Assembly: GCA_027487485.1 (NCBI GenBank)
Contig: JAIYDN010000067.1
Coordinates: 181,257 to 245,256 of the forward strand
Direction: 5' to 3'
Length of the DNA stretch: 64,000 bases
Source of the DNA: Planctomycetaceae bacterium
Lineage (GTDB): Bacteria; Planctomycetota; Planctomycetia; Pirellulales; Pirellulaceae
Of the stretch, positions 27,692 through 37,099 are shown in pieces. Below the pieces are notes generated by a model that saw only the letters and a list, made by a program, of their open reading frames with translations, was not told where the DNA came from and did no database searches. Numbering within the stretch: position 1 is the first letter of the stretch; every line of letters starts with the position of its first letter. The position numbers and the translations under genes were made by a program.

Positions 27692-29530
27692 ATGAATAGA
27701 TACGAATACGACATTGTGGTGGTAGGAGCCGGGCACGCAGGAACCGAAGCGGCAGCAGCAGCAGCCCGTTTGGGGGCTCGCGTGGCTCTATTGACCGGAA
27801 ACTTGGACACTGTGGGGCAAATGAGCTGCAACCCAGCCATTGGCGGAGTCGCCAAGGGACAGATCGTTCGCGAGATCGATGCGCTCGGCGGACTCATGGG
27901 GGAAACCATCGATCGGACTGGGATTCAGTTTCGATTGTTGAACAGCCGAAAAGGGCCGGCCATGCATTCTCCTCGTGCCCAGGCGGACAAAAAAGCATAC
28001 CAGTTTGAAATCAAACGACGGATGGAGGAGACGCCCAACTTAGATCTTCGGCAAGAGCTGGTTGAAGATCTTTTGACAGAAGTTGTGGATGGTCAACAAC
28101 GCATCGCAGGGGTACGAGTTCGAGGTGATGCTGTTTATATGGCTCGAGCGGTTGTGCTAACAACTGGTACTTTCCTTCAAGCCATCATGCACACGGGTGA
28201 AGCCAAGACGGCAGGTGGCCGCGCTGGGGAAGGCACCACGTCGGGAATCAGCGAAGCGTTGCTTCGACTGGGGTTTCGCGTCCAACGATTCAAGACCGGT
28301 ACTCCGGCCCGGCTCAATGGCAGAACCATCGACTATTCCAAGACGGAAATTCAGCCGGGGGATGAAACTCCGCAGCCATTTTCCTTTCTTACGGACGGCC
28401 TGCATGAGACTCAAGTACCTTGCTGGATTACGTACACCAATGAGTCGGTTCACGAGTTGATTCGGGCGAACTTGCATCGAGCCCCCATGTACACTGGCCA
28501 GATTCAGTCCACGGGACCTCGTTATTGCCCTTCGATCGAAGACAAAGTTGTTCGCTTCGCAGACAAGGATCGACATCAGCTGTTTCTGGAACCAGAAGGA
28601 AGGAACACGCTGGAGATCTATGTGAATGGAATCTCAACGTCGCTGCCTCGAGATGTTCAAGATCAAATGTTTCGGATGATCCCTGGCCTGGAAAAGGCAC
28701 AGATCATGCGATACGGTTATGCCGTCGAATACGATTTCTGCCCACCCGATCAGCTGCAACCTTGGTTTGAAACCAAAAGCGTGGAAGGCCTTTTCTTTGC
28801 TGGGCAGCTGAATGGAACAACAGGGTATGAAGAAGCTGGGGCTCAGGGCTTACTCGCCGGGGCAAGCGCGGCATTGCGGCTGCAAGGCAAGGACGGACTG
28901 GTTCTGGGGCGTGAGGTCGCTTACATGGGAGTCCTAGCAGACGATCTTGTCACATGCGGAGTGGATGAACCGTATCGAATGTTCACCAGCCGCGCCGAGT
29001 ATCGCATGATGCTTCGGCAAGACAATGCAGACCGTCGATTGACGGAACTAGGGCATTCGATCGGGCTAGTGGACGCGCATCGTTACGCTCGGTTTCAAAC
29101 CAAATTGCTGGCGATTGCTTCGGCCAACAAAGCACTCTCGAGCCTTCGTGTGGACGGGACTCCGGCTGATAAATACTTGCGCCGCCCCGAGGTGACTTGG
29201 ACGGAGCTGGTTTCTCGATTTCCAAGTGAGTTGTCCGAGTTTCCGACGGAAATTGCTCAGCAAGTGGAATACGATGCCAAGTACTCGGGTTACGTTTCAC
29301 GCCAACAGATTCAAGTGGATCGGCAAAACCGAATGGCCGATAAAGTGATCCCGAAGCACTTCAATTACGAGTCGATTGTTAGCTTGAGGGCAGAAGCAAA
29401 GCAAAAGCTGGGACGCATCCGCCCCATCAATCTCGATCAAGCGGGACGCATCAGCGGCATTACCCCTGCGGATATCTCGTTGGTCTTGGCTTATATCGAA
29501 AACCCGAAACTTGCTCGATCTGCCCAATGA
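27692..29530 (+). CDS. mnmG: tRNA uridine-5-carboxymethylaminomethyl modification enzyme MnmG (GidA)
   Basis: MnmG, together with MnmE, installs the carboxymethylaminomethyl or aminomethyl group on wobble uridine 34 of certain tRNAs, using FAD and methylenetetrahydrofolate. The 612-residue product begins MNRYEYDIVVVGAGHAG with the FAD dinucleotide motif at 12-17, followed by TVGQMSCNPAIGG. The C-terminal GidA signature region (YSGYVSRQQ... about 535) and the QAGRISGITPADISLVLAY end are intact. Earlier in-frame starts would overlap the BatE-like gene. The ATG at 27692 has AAGG four bases upstream and begins exactly at the conserved N-terminus. No mnmE is visible in the window. Confidence 0.96.
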   Translation: MNRYEYDIVVVGAGHAGTEAAAAAARLGARVALLTGNLDTVGQMSCNPAIGGVAKGQIVREIDALGGLMGETIDRTGIQFRLLNSRKGPAMHSPRAQADKKAYQFEIKRRMEETPNLDLRQELVEDLLTEVVDGQQRIAGVRVRGDAVYMARAVVLTTGTFLQAIMHTGEAKTAGGRAGEGTTSGISEALLRLGFRVQRFKTGTPARLNGRTIDYSKTEIQPGDETPQPFSFLTDGLHETQVPCWITYTNESVHELIRANLHRAPMYTGQIQSTGPRYCPSIEDKVVRFADKDRHQLFLEPEGRNTLEIYVNGISTSLPRDVQDQMFRMIPGLEKAQIMRYGYAVEYDFCPPDQLQPWFETKSVEGLFFAGQLNGTTGYEEAGAQGLLAGASAALRLQGKDGLVLGREVAYMGVLADDLVTCGVDEPYRMFTSRAEYRMMLRQDNADRRLTELGHSIGLVDAHRYARFQTKLLAIASANKALSSLRVDGTPADKYLRRPEVTWTELVSRFPSELSEFPTEIAQQVEYDAKYSGYVSRQQIQVDRQNRMADKVIPKHFNYESIVSLRAEAKQKLGRIRPINLDQAGRISGITPADISLVLAYIENPKLARSAQ

Positions 29531-29572
29531 TTTGAAGTCCTGCCTGAATCCGCCTGGATAGGGGCAGTCAAG

Positions 29573-30901
29573 TTAGGGGAAACAGCGGCCGAACGCAGCC
29601 AAGAGTGCTGGGTTTCCAAAGATCCGCACTTGCAATGTGATCAAGAGCCAGCCGATCGAGGCTTCCTTGCGCAATAGTCGAAGCCAACCACGCGAAGTTG
29701 CGGTAACTCGAATATCGCATGAACCATGAATCCCTTCTTGAACCAGAAGTTTTTGGTCTTGGATGGTGACCGTGCATTCGGCAGCCTCTTCGCCGGTAAA
29801 TCGAAAATGGTATCGAGCCGATAGCCCCTTCGAACAGCCTGGCTGAAATCCATGCTGCATGAGCTTGATAAATCCTCGAATCGAAACTGGACGAAGAACG
29901 GCGCCAACTCGCTTAATGCGTTTGTGCGGGAATCTTTTTTGGACGTAAGATTCCGCATCCGACCTTGGCTGCACGTAAATGGTTTCTTCTTTTTGCTGAA
30001 GTGGCTTTACGATATCAGCGGTGAAAGCGGCACGATTCTCAAGGAACGGACGGATCACCTCTTCGCCAGCAGGACAGGCACTTAAACAGTAGGCTGCTTT
30101 GTAGTTTGGTCCATAGGCTAACGATTGCCACATCGAAGCGCTCTCTGCATCGGTTACTTGATTCCTGTATTGCTCCGGTCGGCTACTTCCCGCGACGGTC
30201 TCGACCCAGTCAGTAAATCCACTCATGAATTCGCGATAATTGTGAGTGTAGCAGGAGGAAAAGTTGAAATCGCCATCGGGCGAGATCGCCCCAACGGGAC
30301 AGGCCGCAACGCACAGCTTACAAGTCAAGCATGGATTGAAATGGATAGGCTGACTCTCTTCGCTCACTTTGATGCTGATCAGAACCACACCCAGCAAGAT
30401 AAAGTTGCCAAACTTCGGATGAATCACGTTGCGATGCAATCCCATGTGTCCCATACCAGCAGCAACAGCTAAGGGCTTGAGCGATATCGACCACATCTTG
30501 CCAGGAAATCGATCCATCTCCATCGGAAATGCCATCGGGGGATTCACCGCGCGGATACCTCGCATGGCCAATGCGCTGACGATTCGACGGGCAACATCGT
30601 TCACTTCGTCCCCTGTTTCATGAAATTCATGATTGGCAATGTTGCGAGCAGGACTGCGAACGGAATCCGGATTCATGCGACAAACGATGGAAATCAACGA
30701 CTCGGTTCCAGGGAAAATCCGAACGATATCATCTCGCTCGGCGTCCATTTCCGGCCGCTCCAAATTCACGAAGCCGACATCGGCTGCACCAGCCTCGATG
30801 CAAAGACTGCGCAGTTCGGTCGCTGAGATCGACTCTTGAACTACAGGCAATGACTTATCCCGTATTGCCACAACCGTGGGATGTTCGTTGAATTTCGTCA
30901 T
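29573..30901 (-). CDS. Iron-sulfur (QueG-like) reductase fused to an SCP2-like domain
   Basis: The 442 residues hold three parts. An N-terminal region (1-180) is similar in layout to the QueG / reductive-dehalogenase-like superfamily. A ferredoxin motif follows, with Cys191, 194, 197 and 201 (CLTCKLCVAACPVG). A second, incomplete-looking cysteine group is at 217, 272 and 276. The last 110 residues (about 330-442) resemble an SCP2 sterol-carrier domain. The typical QueG second cluster motif and cobalamin residues are not clear to me, so true epoxyqueuosine reductase is unlikely. The ATG at 30901 has an AGGGAG ribosome site five bases upstream. It is divergent from an HxlR regulator across 136 bases that contain a tandem operator, so it is probably the regulated target. 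The substrate is unknown; a hydrophobic ligand held by the SCP2 part is a reasonable guess. Confidence 0.75.
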   Translation of the reverse strand: MTKFNEHPTVVAIRDKSLPVVQESISATELRSLCIEAGAADVGFVNLERPEMDAERDDIVRIFPGTESLISIVCRMNPDSVRSPARNIANHEFHETGDEVNDVARRIVSALAMRGIRAVNPPMAFPMEMDRFPGKMWSISLKPLAVAAGMGHMGLHRNVIHPKFGNFILLGVVLISIKVSEESQPIHFNPCLTCKLCVAACPVGAISPDGDFNFSSCYTHNYREFMSGFTDWVETVAGSSRPEQYRNQVTDAESASMWQSLAYGPNYKAAYCLSACPAGEEVIRPFLENRAAFTADIVKPLQQKEETIYVQPRSDAESYVQKRFPHKRIKRVGAVLRPVSIRGFIKLMQHGFQPGCSKGLSARYHFRFTGEEAAECTVTIQDQKLLVQEGIHGSCDIRVTATSRGWLRLLRKEASIGWLLITLQVRIFGNPALLAAFGRCFP

Positions 30902-30921
30902 ATTCGCTCCCTTTGAAAAGT

Positions 30922-30955
30922 ACTTGCGAAGTGCAAGTAACTTGCAATTTACAAG
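30922..30955. promoter_or_regulatory. Tandem inverted-repeat operator, likely for the HxlR regulator
   Basis: ACTTGC-N5-GCAAGT (30922-30938) is a perfect palindrome. A second ACTTGC begins exactly 18 bases after the first (30940) and pairs imperfectly with TACAAG (30950-30955). Two helical-phase sites between divergent genes are what an HxlR dimer pair would need. The site lies 20 bases upstream of the reductase start, where it would block transcription. Assignment to the adjacent regulator is inference. Confidence 0.7.
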
Positions 30956-31037
30956 CGGTGCCGCTAAAGTCAATAGCGATTCGTTCCTCGCACTCGCTTG
31001 TACGAGGAACCGCTATGGAAGATCAGGGGGAGAACTT

Positions 31038-31400
31038 ATGAGTAAGATTTTGCACAAACGTTCGCCTTGTCCGGTTGCGTGCACGCTGGATATTCTTGGA
31101 GACAAGTGGACGCTTCTGTTAATACGCGACATGCTCTGCGGCTTGTCGTGCTTTAACGAGTTCTGCAGATCACCGGAGAAGATCGCGACCAACATCTTGG
31201 CAGATCGCTTAGAGAAACTGGTGTCTTCGCACTTGGTCGAGAAGTTTGAGATTACGGGCCCACCGGTTCGCGATGCCTACCGACTGACCGCAAAAGGGAA
31301 AAGCCTGCGGCCAGTTTTGGAAGCGGTCGCCAAGTGGGGGTTGGCGAATATTGACGGGACGGAGGCGAGAATGAAGCCTAAGCCCGCCATGAATGACTAA
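31038..31400 (+). CDS. HxlR-family winged-helix transcriptional regulator
   Basis: The 120-residue protein matches HxlR regulators: PVACTLDILGDKWTLLLIRD near the N-terminus, then a winged helix with ILADRLEKLVSSHLVEK. Many members (YodB, HypR) sense thiol stress through a cysteine near the N-terminus. Here Cys11 and Cys15 lie at that place, and three more cysteines (34, 38, 43) follow, so redox or electrophile sensing is plausible but not shown. The ATG at 31038 is supported by a GGGGGAG ribosome site, while a longer upstream frame would cross the operator region. It is divergent from the iron-sulfur/SCP2 gene, and its stop lies six bases from the convergent acs stop. Confidence 0.92.
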   Translation: MSKILHKRSPCPVACTLDILGDKWTLLLIRDMLCGLSCFNEFCRSPEKIATNILADRLEKLVSSHLVEKFEITGPPVRDAYRLTAKGKSLRPVLEAVAKWGLANIDGTEARMKPKPAMND

Positions 31401-31406
31401 TCCAAG

Positions 31407-33383
31407 CTAAGATTCGTCGTCGTTTCTTAGGCGAACCAGAACGGTAAAGTCTTCGAGCGTCGACGTATCGCCGGTCCCTTCTTTCCCGGCAGCGATATCG
31501 CGGAGCAATCGACGCATGATTTTGCCGCTGCGTGTTTTTGGCAAGGCCGAAGTGAAGCGAACATCATCGGGGACAGCAAGTGCCCCAATCTCTTTGCGCA
31601 CATGCTTCTTCAGGATTTCACGCATTTCATCGGTCGGCTCATGGCTCTTGAGTGTTACGAAAACCGCGATAGCCTGTCCCTTGATTTCATCGGGGCGTCC
31701 GACAGCAGCGGCTTCGGCAACCGCTGGGTGGCTTACCAAAGCGCTTTCCACTTCGATCGTACTCAGACGATGCCCGGAAACATTGATGACATCGTCGATA
31801 CGTCCCATGATCCAGTAATAACCATCTTCGTCCTGCCGAGCGTTGTCGCCGGTAAGGTACATATGGGGGACCATGGACCAGTACTGTTGCTTGTATCGCT
31901 CGTCGTCGCCCCAGATGCCTCGCAGCATACCGGGCCATGGCTTTTCAATGCACAGCATTCCACCACTGTTCGTTCCTACATCCACCAAGTCGCCACTGGC
32001 AGGATCATGTTGCAAGATTCGCGGGATAATGCCAGGCAAAGGCCGAGTGCACGAACCTGGCTTGCAGGCAATGGCACCCGGTAACGGCGACATCATGATC
32101 CCGCCTGTTTCGGTTTGCCACCATGTATCCACGATAGGGCAACGACCGCCCCCAATCTTCTCGTAGTACCACATCCATGCTTCCGGGTTGATACCTTCAC
32201 CAACACTACCCAAAAGCCGTAGTGAGCTAAGGTCATGCTTATCGACATGATGATCGCCCCATTTAATGAACGAGCGAATCGCTGTCGGTGCCGTGTAAAG
32301 GATGGTGACTTTGTAGCGTTCGATGAGTTCCCAAAATCGATTTTCTTGTGGCCAGTTCGGCGCACCCTCGTACATGACTTGAGTCGCCCCTGCGGACATG
32401 GGACCATACACTATGTAGCTATGGCCAGTGATCCATCCGCAATCGGCGGTACACCAGAAGATGTCGTCCGGCTTATGATCGAACACCCATTGGAAGGTTC
32501 GTTTCGCATACAGATTGTAGCCAGCAGTTGTGTGTCGAATTCCTTTTGGTTTTCCGGTCGATCCACTTGTATACAAGATGAAGAGCGAATCTTCGCTGTC
32601 CATAGGTTCTGCCGGACAGTTCTCGGAAACCCCATCAATCAAGTCGTGCCACCAAACATCTCGACCTTCTTGCATCGAGGTACCACCGCCAACGCGACTC
32701 AGCACAATGCACTTTTCGATCGAGGGGCTTTTCGCGAGAGCCTCGTCTGCGGTTTGCTTCAACGAAAGAGGCTTTCCACGGCGGTATCCTCCATCGGCCG
32801 TGATCAAAAATCTCGCTTGAGCGTCGTTGTTGCGGTCCGCGATCGCTTCGGCGCTGAAACCACCAAAGATGACGGAGTGAATTGCACCAACTCGTGCACA
32901 AGCCAACATGGCGACGGCCAGTTCCGGCACCATCGGCATGTAGATGCTAATACGATCCCCTTTTTGAACGCCCAGCTTTTTAAGACCGTTGGCAAATAGG
33001 GACACGTCGCGCAATAAATCAGAGTAAGTGACCGTCCGCTGATCTCCCGGTTCCCCTTCCCAGTAGATTGCAACCTTATCGCCAAGCCCGTTGTTCACGT
33101 GCACATCGAGGCAATTGTACGACACGTTGGTTTGGCCACCGACAAACCATTTCGCAAACGGCTCGTTCCATTCTAAAGTGGTTTCAAAAGGCTTGAACCA
33201 ATGCAGATGCTCTCTGGCTTCCTTGGCCCAAAATCCTTCGACATCTTGGATCGAAGCGTCGTAGATCGCTTGGTACTGGGCCATCGAGCCAATCGATGAT
33301 TGCTGCGAAAAAGACGGACTAGGCGGAAAAATCCTCGTTTCATTGAGGACATTCGAGATTTTGCCGGAGGGAGAATCAGACAT
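31407..33383 (-). CDS. acs: Acetyl-CoA synthetase
   Basis: Acs activates acetate with ATP to acetyl-AMP and then to acetyl-CoA, feeding central metabolism. The 658 residues equal the family length. The AMP-binding P-loop [11 protein letters not shown] is near residue 270, the adenylate-forming core has [11 protein letters not shown], and the hinge region reads [17 protein letters not shown]. The C-terminal catalytic lysine is Lys621 in the RSGKIMRR motif, the usual site of regulatory acetylation. The N-terminal 33 residues before [10 protein letters not shown] are poorly conserved, so a start at the second methionine (residue 34) is possible. It is a stand-alone gene, convergent with hxlR and divergent from the amidohydrolase operon. 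The 245-base upstream spacer shows no named signal. Confidence 0.97.
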   Translation of the reverse strand: MSDSPSGKISNVLNETRIFPPSPSFSQQSSIGSMAQYQAIYDASIQDVEGFWAKEAREHLHWFKPFETTLEWNEPFAKWFVGGQTNVSYNCLDVHVNNGLGDKVAIYWEGEPGDQRTVTYSDLLRDVSLFANGLKKLGVQKGDRISIYMPMVPELAVAMLACARVGAIHSVIFGGFSAEAIADRNNDAQARFLITADGGYRRGKPLSLKQTADEALAKSPSIEKCIVLSRVGGGTSMQEGRDVWWHDLIDGVSENCPAEPMDSEDSLFILYTSGSTGKPKGIRHTTAGYNLYAKRTFQWVFDHKPDDIFWCTADCGWITGHSYIVYGPMSAGATQVMYEGAPNWPQENRFWELIERYKVTILYTAPTAIRSFIKWGDHHVDKHDLSSLRLLGSVGEGINPEAWMWYYEKIGGGRCPIVDTWWQTETGGIMMSPLPGAIACKPGSCTRPLPGIIPRILQHDPASGDLVDVGTNSGGMLCIEKPWPGMLRGIWGDDERYKQQYWSMVPHMYLTGDNARQDEDGYYWIMGRIDDVINVSGHRLSTIEVESALVSHPAVAEAAAVGRPDEIKGQAIAVFVTLKSHEPTDEMREILKKHVRKEIGALAVPDDVRFTSALPKTRSGKIMRRLLRDIAAGKEGTGDTSTLEDFTVLVRLRNDDES

Positions 33384-33628
33384 TCAAAGACTCACAAAGA
33401 GAGCGACAGGCACCGAAAAACAGGTTTCTGTGGAAGATTCTGAGCCACTATGTCAAGAATGTCAATTCGGGCCTCTGTTTGGCACAAACGGTAGATCCTG
33501 AATTACACTTACTTGATCCTCTTTCTGCGGCTTTTACGAAACCCGTTACTTTTTCGCCGAACTGTTTTCCAATGTTCTCGTTGGACAACCGTACCAGGGC
33601 GACAGAGATGCTTTTTTAAGATTGGCAA

Positions 33629-36600
33629 ATGAAAAAACGAAAAATGCTTTGCGCGAACTTGGGGCTGGTTTGCCTCCTGTTCGGAGCCACGCTCGCTCAA
33701 GCCCAGCAAACCTCCAGCACGTTGCCAGAGGTTGGGATTCAGTCTCATCCGAATACCTTGATCGCAATTCAGCATGCGACCATTGTTACGGAACCCGGCA
33801 GAGTTATCGAAGATGGAACCATCGTCATTCGCGATGGAAAAATCGCCGAAGTCGGTTCCAAATTGACGCCCCCCGCCGGAGCGGATCTGATCGACCTCTC
33901 GGGGAAAACTATTTATTCCGGATTGGTGGATGCAGGAATAGAGACCGAGCTACCGGTCATGGAACTCAATCGAGGTGCAAACCACTGGAATCCAGAAGTA
34001 ACTCCGAATCGGAGCGTCGCGGATTCGATCGTGCAAGACGATGCAAAGATGGCCAAGCTTCGGAAGGCTGGCATCACGACCGTGTTGTTGGCGCCGCGTG
34101 ACGGGATCATCAAAGGCAAAAGTGCCGTTGTCTTGACCGGAAACTCAGCCGTTGCAAAATCATTACTTCGACGCGATGTCGGCATGCATGTGCGTCTTAC
34201 CGTTTCGCGTGGACGAGGACGTGACAGCTATCCGGGCAGCCCGATGGGAGCGGTTGCTCTAGCGCGACAAACGTTCCTGGACGCTCAATGGTACTCGCAA
34301 GCTTGGCAAGCCTATCGCACTCAGTCTGGCCTTGAAAAGCCGGATGCTAATTTGGCGTTCGATGCGATGAACGATCACTTGATGGCCGGCAAGTGGGTCA
34401 TGTTTGACGCACTGAACGAACAGTACGCGCTGCGTGCCGACGACTTCGGCCGCGAGTTCGGCTTGAATGTCGTTCTCAAAGGCTCGGGCCAAGAGTACCA
34501 ACTGCTCAACAAAATTGCCAAGCTCAACCGAGTCATCATCGTTCCTGTCAACTTCCCCAAGCCACCGGATGTCTCCACCGCCGAAGCCGTGCTTGACGCA
34601 GAGTTGGAAGAACTCACTCACTGGGAACTTGCTCCGGAAAATCCATCTCGCCTGGTCGGCTCAGGAGTGAAGATTGTATTGACTTCGAGCGGCCTGAACG
34701 AACCAAGCGAGTTTGTTCCTCAGATTCGAAAAGCGATCAAGCGTGGACTCGATAAAGACAAAGCCTTGGAAGCAGTCACAACCGGTCCTGCAAAACTTCT
34801 TGGGATCGAAGATGAATGCGGAGTCATCAAGTCAGGCGCTTGGGCGAACCTTCTTGTTTGTAGCGGCGATCTATGGGACGACAAATCCAAGATTGAAGAA
34901 GTGTGGGTGCAAGGGGAACGTCCGGCGTCCGCTTCGAAGGTCACCAAAAAAGTAGACGGCGTTTGGAAGATGACCCTGAGTTCACCAAGCGGCGCAGAGT
35001 CGGCTCTTCCTGCTGAATTGTTCCTGTCCCTTTCAGACTCCGAAAAGAAACTAAGCGGCAGCTTGGCTCTGACGAAAAAGAGTCCAGCAAAACCAGACGA
35101 AACTGCGAAACCAGACGAGGCGGCAAAAGCCAAGCCAGAAGGCCAAGCACCTGTGGTACCAGCCGCTCCCGAAACCGCAGCCGCCCCTGTCGCTCCCGAT
35201 GCCTCGGCAACTCCAGCAGTGCCCGCAGTGCCAGCAGTGCCAGCAGTGCCAGCAACAGAAGAAGCGAAAATCGCTTCTGCCAGTTCGCCTGCCCCTGAAA
35301 AACCTTCGAAGTCGAAGGACGAGAAAGGCAGCACCAAACTCAAGAACCCAAAGTGGGAAGATCGAACCATCGCCGCAACCTTCGATGCGGGTAAGGTGCT
35401 GGAAGGCCAAAAAGGGACTGGCTATCTGACTCTTGCATTGCTTCCAAATGGGAAAAGCAATGCTCAGGAGCAGTTTATTGGGTCCATCGAATGGCCGGAC
35501 GGAAAGCAGCAATTGATTGTCGCTGTTCAAGAGCCTGAAGAGCCCAAAAAAGAGGACTCCAAAGAAGGCAAGGCTGCAGACGGCAAAGTTGCAGACAGTA
35601 AGCCAGAAGACAATGCCGTTCTTTCTAAATTGGTATATCCCGTCGGCATCCGCGGACGCGAAAGCGTGCCTGAGCAACCTGAATACGTCGTGTTCCAGAA
35701 CACGACTCTGTGGACTTGTGGACCTAACGGGTTACTCAAGGACGCAGACTTGATCGTTCATAAAGGCGTCATTCATCAAATCGGTACCGATCTACCTGTT
35801 CCTGCTGGTGCTCAAGTCATCGACGCTTCGGCCATGCAAATCAGCCCTGGCTTAATCGATTGCCATTCTCACATGGCTTCCGACAGTGGAATCAACGAGG
35901 CGACTCAGGCGATTACTGCCGAAGTTCGGATCACGGACTTCATCGATGCCAGCGACATCACGATCTACCGACAGTTGGCGGGTGGTCTTACTTCGGCCAA
36001 CATCCTTCATGGATCCGCGAATCCGATCGGTGGCCAAAACCAGGTCATCAAACTGCGATGGGGCGCAACTTACGACGAGCTTAAGTTTCAAGGTGCACCT
36101 CAAGGAATCAAGTTCGCCCTGGGTGAAAACGTAAAGCAGAGCAACGTAGAAGGCTCTACACGCTCGCGTTATCCACAATCGCGAATGGGAGTCGAGCAGA
36201 TCTTTCGAGATCGATTCAATGCGGCTCTTACCTATTCTCAGCAATGGGAAAGCTGGAGCAAAGAACGCAAAGGCCTGCCACCGCGTCGCGATTTGGAACT
36301 GGAGGCAATCGCAGAGATTTTGAAGGGAGAACGCTGGGTACATTGCCACAGCTATCGCCAAGATGAAATTCTAGGTTTGCTTCGCGTTCTGGATGACTAC
36401 AACGTTCGCATCGGCTCACTTCAGCATATTTTGGAAGGCTACAAAGTTGCTGATGCGATGGCGAAACATGGTGCTACCGCTTCTTCCTTCTCCGATTGGT
36501 GGAACTACAAATTCGAAGTGTTGGATTCCATCCCTCACAACGGTGCGATCATGCACCAACAGGGGATTGTGGTTTCTTTCAATTCCGACGACGCTGAACT

Positions 36601-37099
36601 AGGGCGGCACATGAACCATGAAGCAGCCAAAGCTATCAAGTATGGAGGCGTCGAACCCATGGAAGCACTGAAGTTCGTCACCTTGAACCCAGCCAAACAG
36701 CTGCGTATCGATTCCCGCGTTGGATCGCTGGAAGTGGGCAAAGATGCAGATATTTCCGTATGGTCAGGATCCCCGTTGTCGACTCTTGCACGCTGCGAAC
36801 AAACTTGGATTGATGGTCGGAAGTACTTCGATCGAAATCAAGATGCAGAAATGCGAGAACGGGATTCCCAGTTGCATCGCATGTTGGTGCAAAAGGTTCT
36901 AGCGAGCGGCGATTCGCCAGGCGAACGCAGTGCACTCGCGGACGATCCGTCGCGTCTTTGGCCACACCATGACGAATACTGCCATCACCATCACGACGAT
37001 CACGATGACGGGCATGATCACGGTGACCATTTAGGTCATGAAGATCACCAAGAAATGCAAGAACAAGCTCAAGAAGCGGAAGGTCATAACCATGAATAA
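33629..37099 (+). CDS. Exported double amidohydrolase-family protein with His-rich tail
   Basis: The 1156-residue protein begins with a signal peptide (cleavage near residues 20-23, LAQAQQ). Two amidohydrolase-type modules are joined by an Ala/Pro/Lys-rich linker (about 480-600). The first module (about 45-450) has YSGLVDAGIE where the HxH metal motif should be, and SSG where the catalytic Asp is expected, so it is probably inactive. The second module (about 690-1080) has His746 and His748 (GLIDCHSH), His905/His907, His933 and Asp987/Asp988, a plausible metal centre. The last 46 residues contain 14 histidines plus many Asp and Glu, which suggests metal binding. It overlaps the next amidohydrolase gene by eight bases. 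The substrate is unknown; imidazolonepropionase-like or dipeptidase activities are the closest families. Confidence 0.85.
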   Translation: MKKRKMLCANLGLVCLLFGATLAQAQQTSSTLPEVGIQSHPNTLIAIQHATIVTEPGRVIEDGTIVIRDGKIAEVGSKLTPPAGADLIDLSGKTIYSGLVDAGIETELPVMELNRGANHWNPEVTPNRSVADSIVQDDAKMAKLRKAGITTVLLAPRDGIIKGKSAVVLTGNSAVAKSLLRRDVGMHVRLTVSRGRGRDSYPGSPMGAVALARQTFLDAQWYSQAWQAYRTQSGLEKPDANLAFDAMNDHLMAGKWVMFDALNEQYALRADDFGREFGLNVVLKGSGQEYQLLNKIAKLNRVIIVPVNFPKPPDVSTAEAVLDAELEELTHWELAPENPSRLVGSGVKIVLTSSGLNEPSEFVPQIRKAIKRGLDKDKALEAVTTGPAKLLGIEDECGVIKSGAWANLLVCSGDLWDDKSKIEEVWVQGERPASASKVTKKVDGVWKMTLSSPSGAESALPAELFLSLSDSEKKLSGSLALTKKSPAKPDETAKPDEAAKAKPEGQAPVVPAAPETAAAPVAPDASATPAVPAVPAVPAVPATEEAKIASASSPAPEKPSKSKDEKGSTKLKNPKWEDRTIAATFDAGKVLEGQKGTGYLTLALLPNGKSNAQEQFIGSIEWPDGKQQLIVAVQEPEEPKKEDSKEGKAADGKVADSKPEDNAVLSKLVYPVGIRGRESVPEQPEYVVFQNTTLWTCGPNGLLKDADLIVHKGVIHQIGTDLPVPAGAQVIDASAMQISPGLIDCHSHMASDSGINEATQAITAEVRITDFIDASDITIYRQLAGGLTSANILHGSANPIGGQNQVIKLRWGATYDELKFQGAPQGIKFALGENVKQSNVEGSTRSRYPQSRMGVEQIFRDRFNAALTYSQQWESWSKERKGLPPRRDLELEAIAEILKGERWVHCHSYRQDEILGLLRVLDDYNVRIGSLQHILEGYKVADAMAKHGATASSFSDWWNYKFEVLDSIPHNGAIMHQQGIVVSFNSDDAELGRHMNHEAAKAIKYGGVEPMEALKFVTLNPAKQLRIDSRVGSLEVGKDADISVWSGSPLSTLARCEQTWIDGRKYFDRNQDAEMRERDSQLHRMLVQKVLASGDSPGERSALADDPSRLWPHHDEYCHHHHDDHDDGHDHGDHLGHEDHQEMQEQAQEAEGHNHE
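35213..35248 (+). repeat. Nine-base tandem repeat encoding a Pro-Ala-Val linker
   Basis: Four copies of CCAGCAGTG (one with a single change) encode a PAV repeat in the linker between the two modules of the amidohydrolase protein. Copy number is likely to vary by slippage in steps of three residues without breaking the frame. Confidence 0.8.

Noticed and set aside
29573..30901. Calling this gene queG (epoxyqueuosine reductase)
   Set aside because: The second cluster motif is incomplete, and the C-terminal region is an SCP2-like domain in place of the usual QueG HEAT-like end, so only a family-level name is justified.
35051..35677. A minus-strand frame rich in Cys, Trp and His repeats
   Set aside because: It is the mirror of the Pro-Ala-Val repeat linker in the amidohydrolase gene, with no support of its own.
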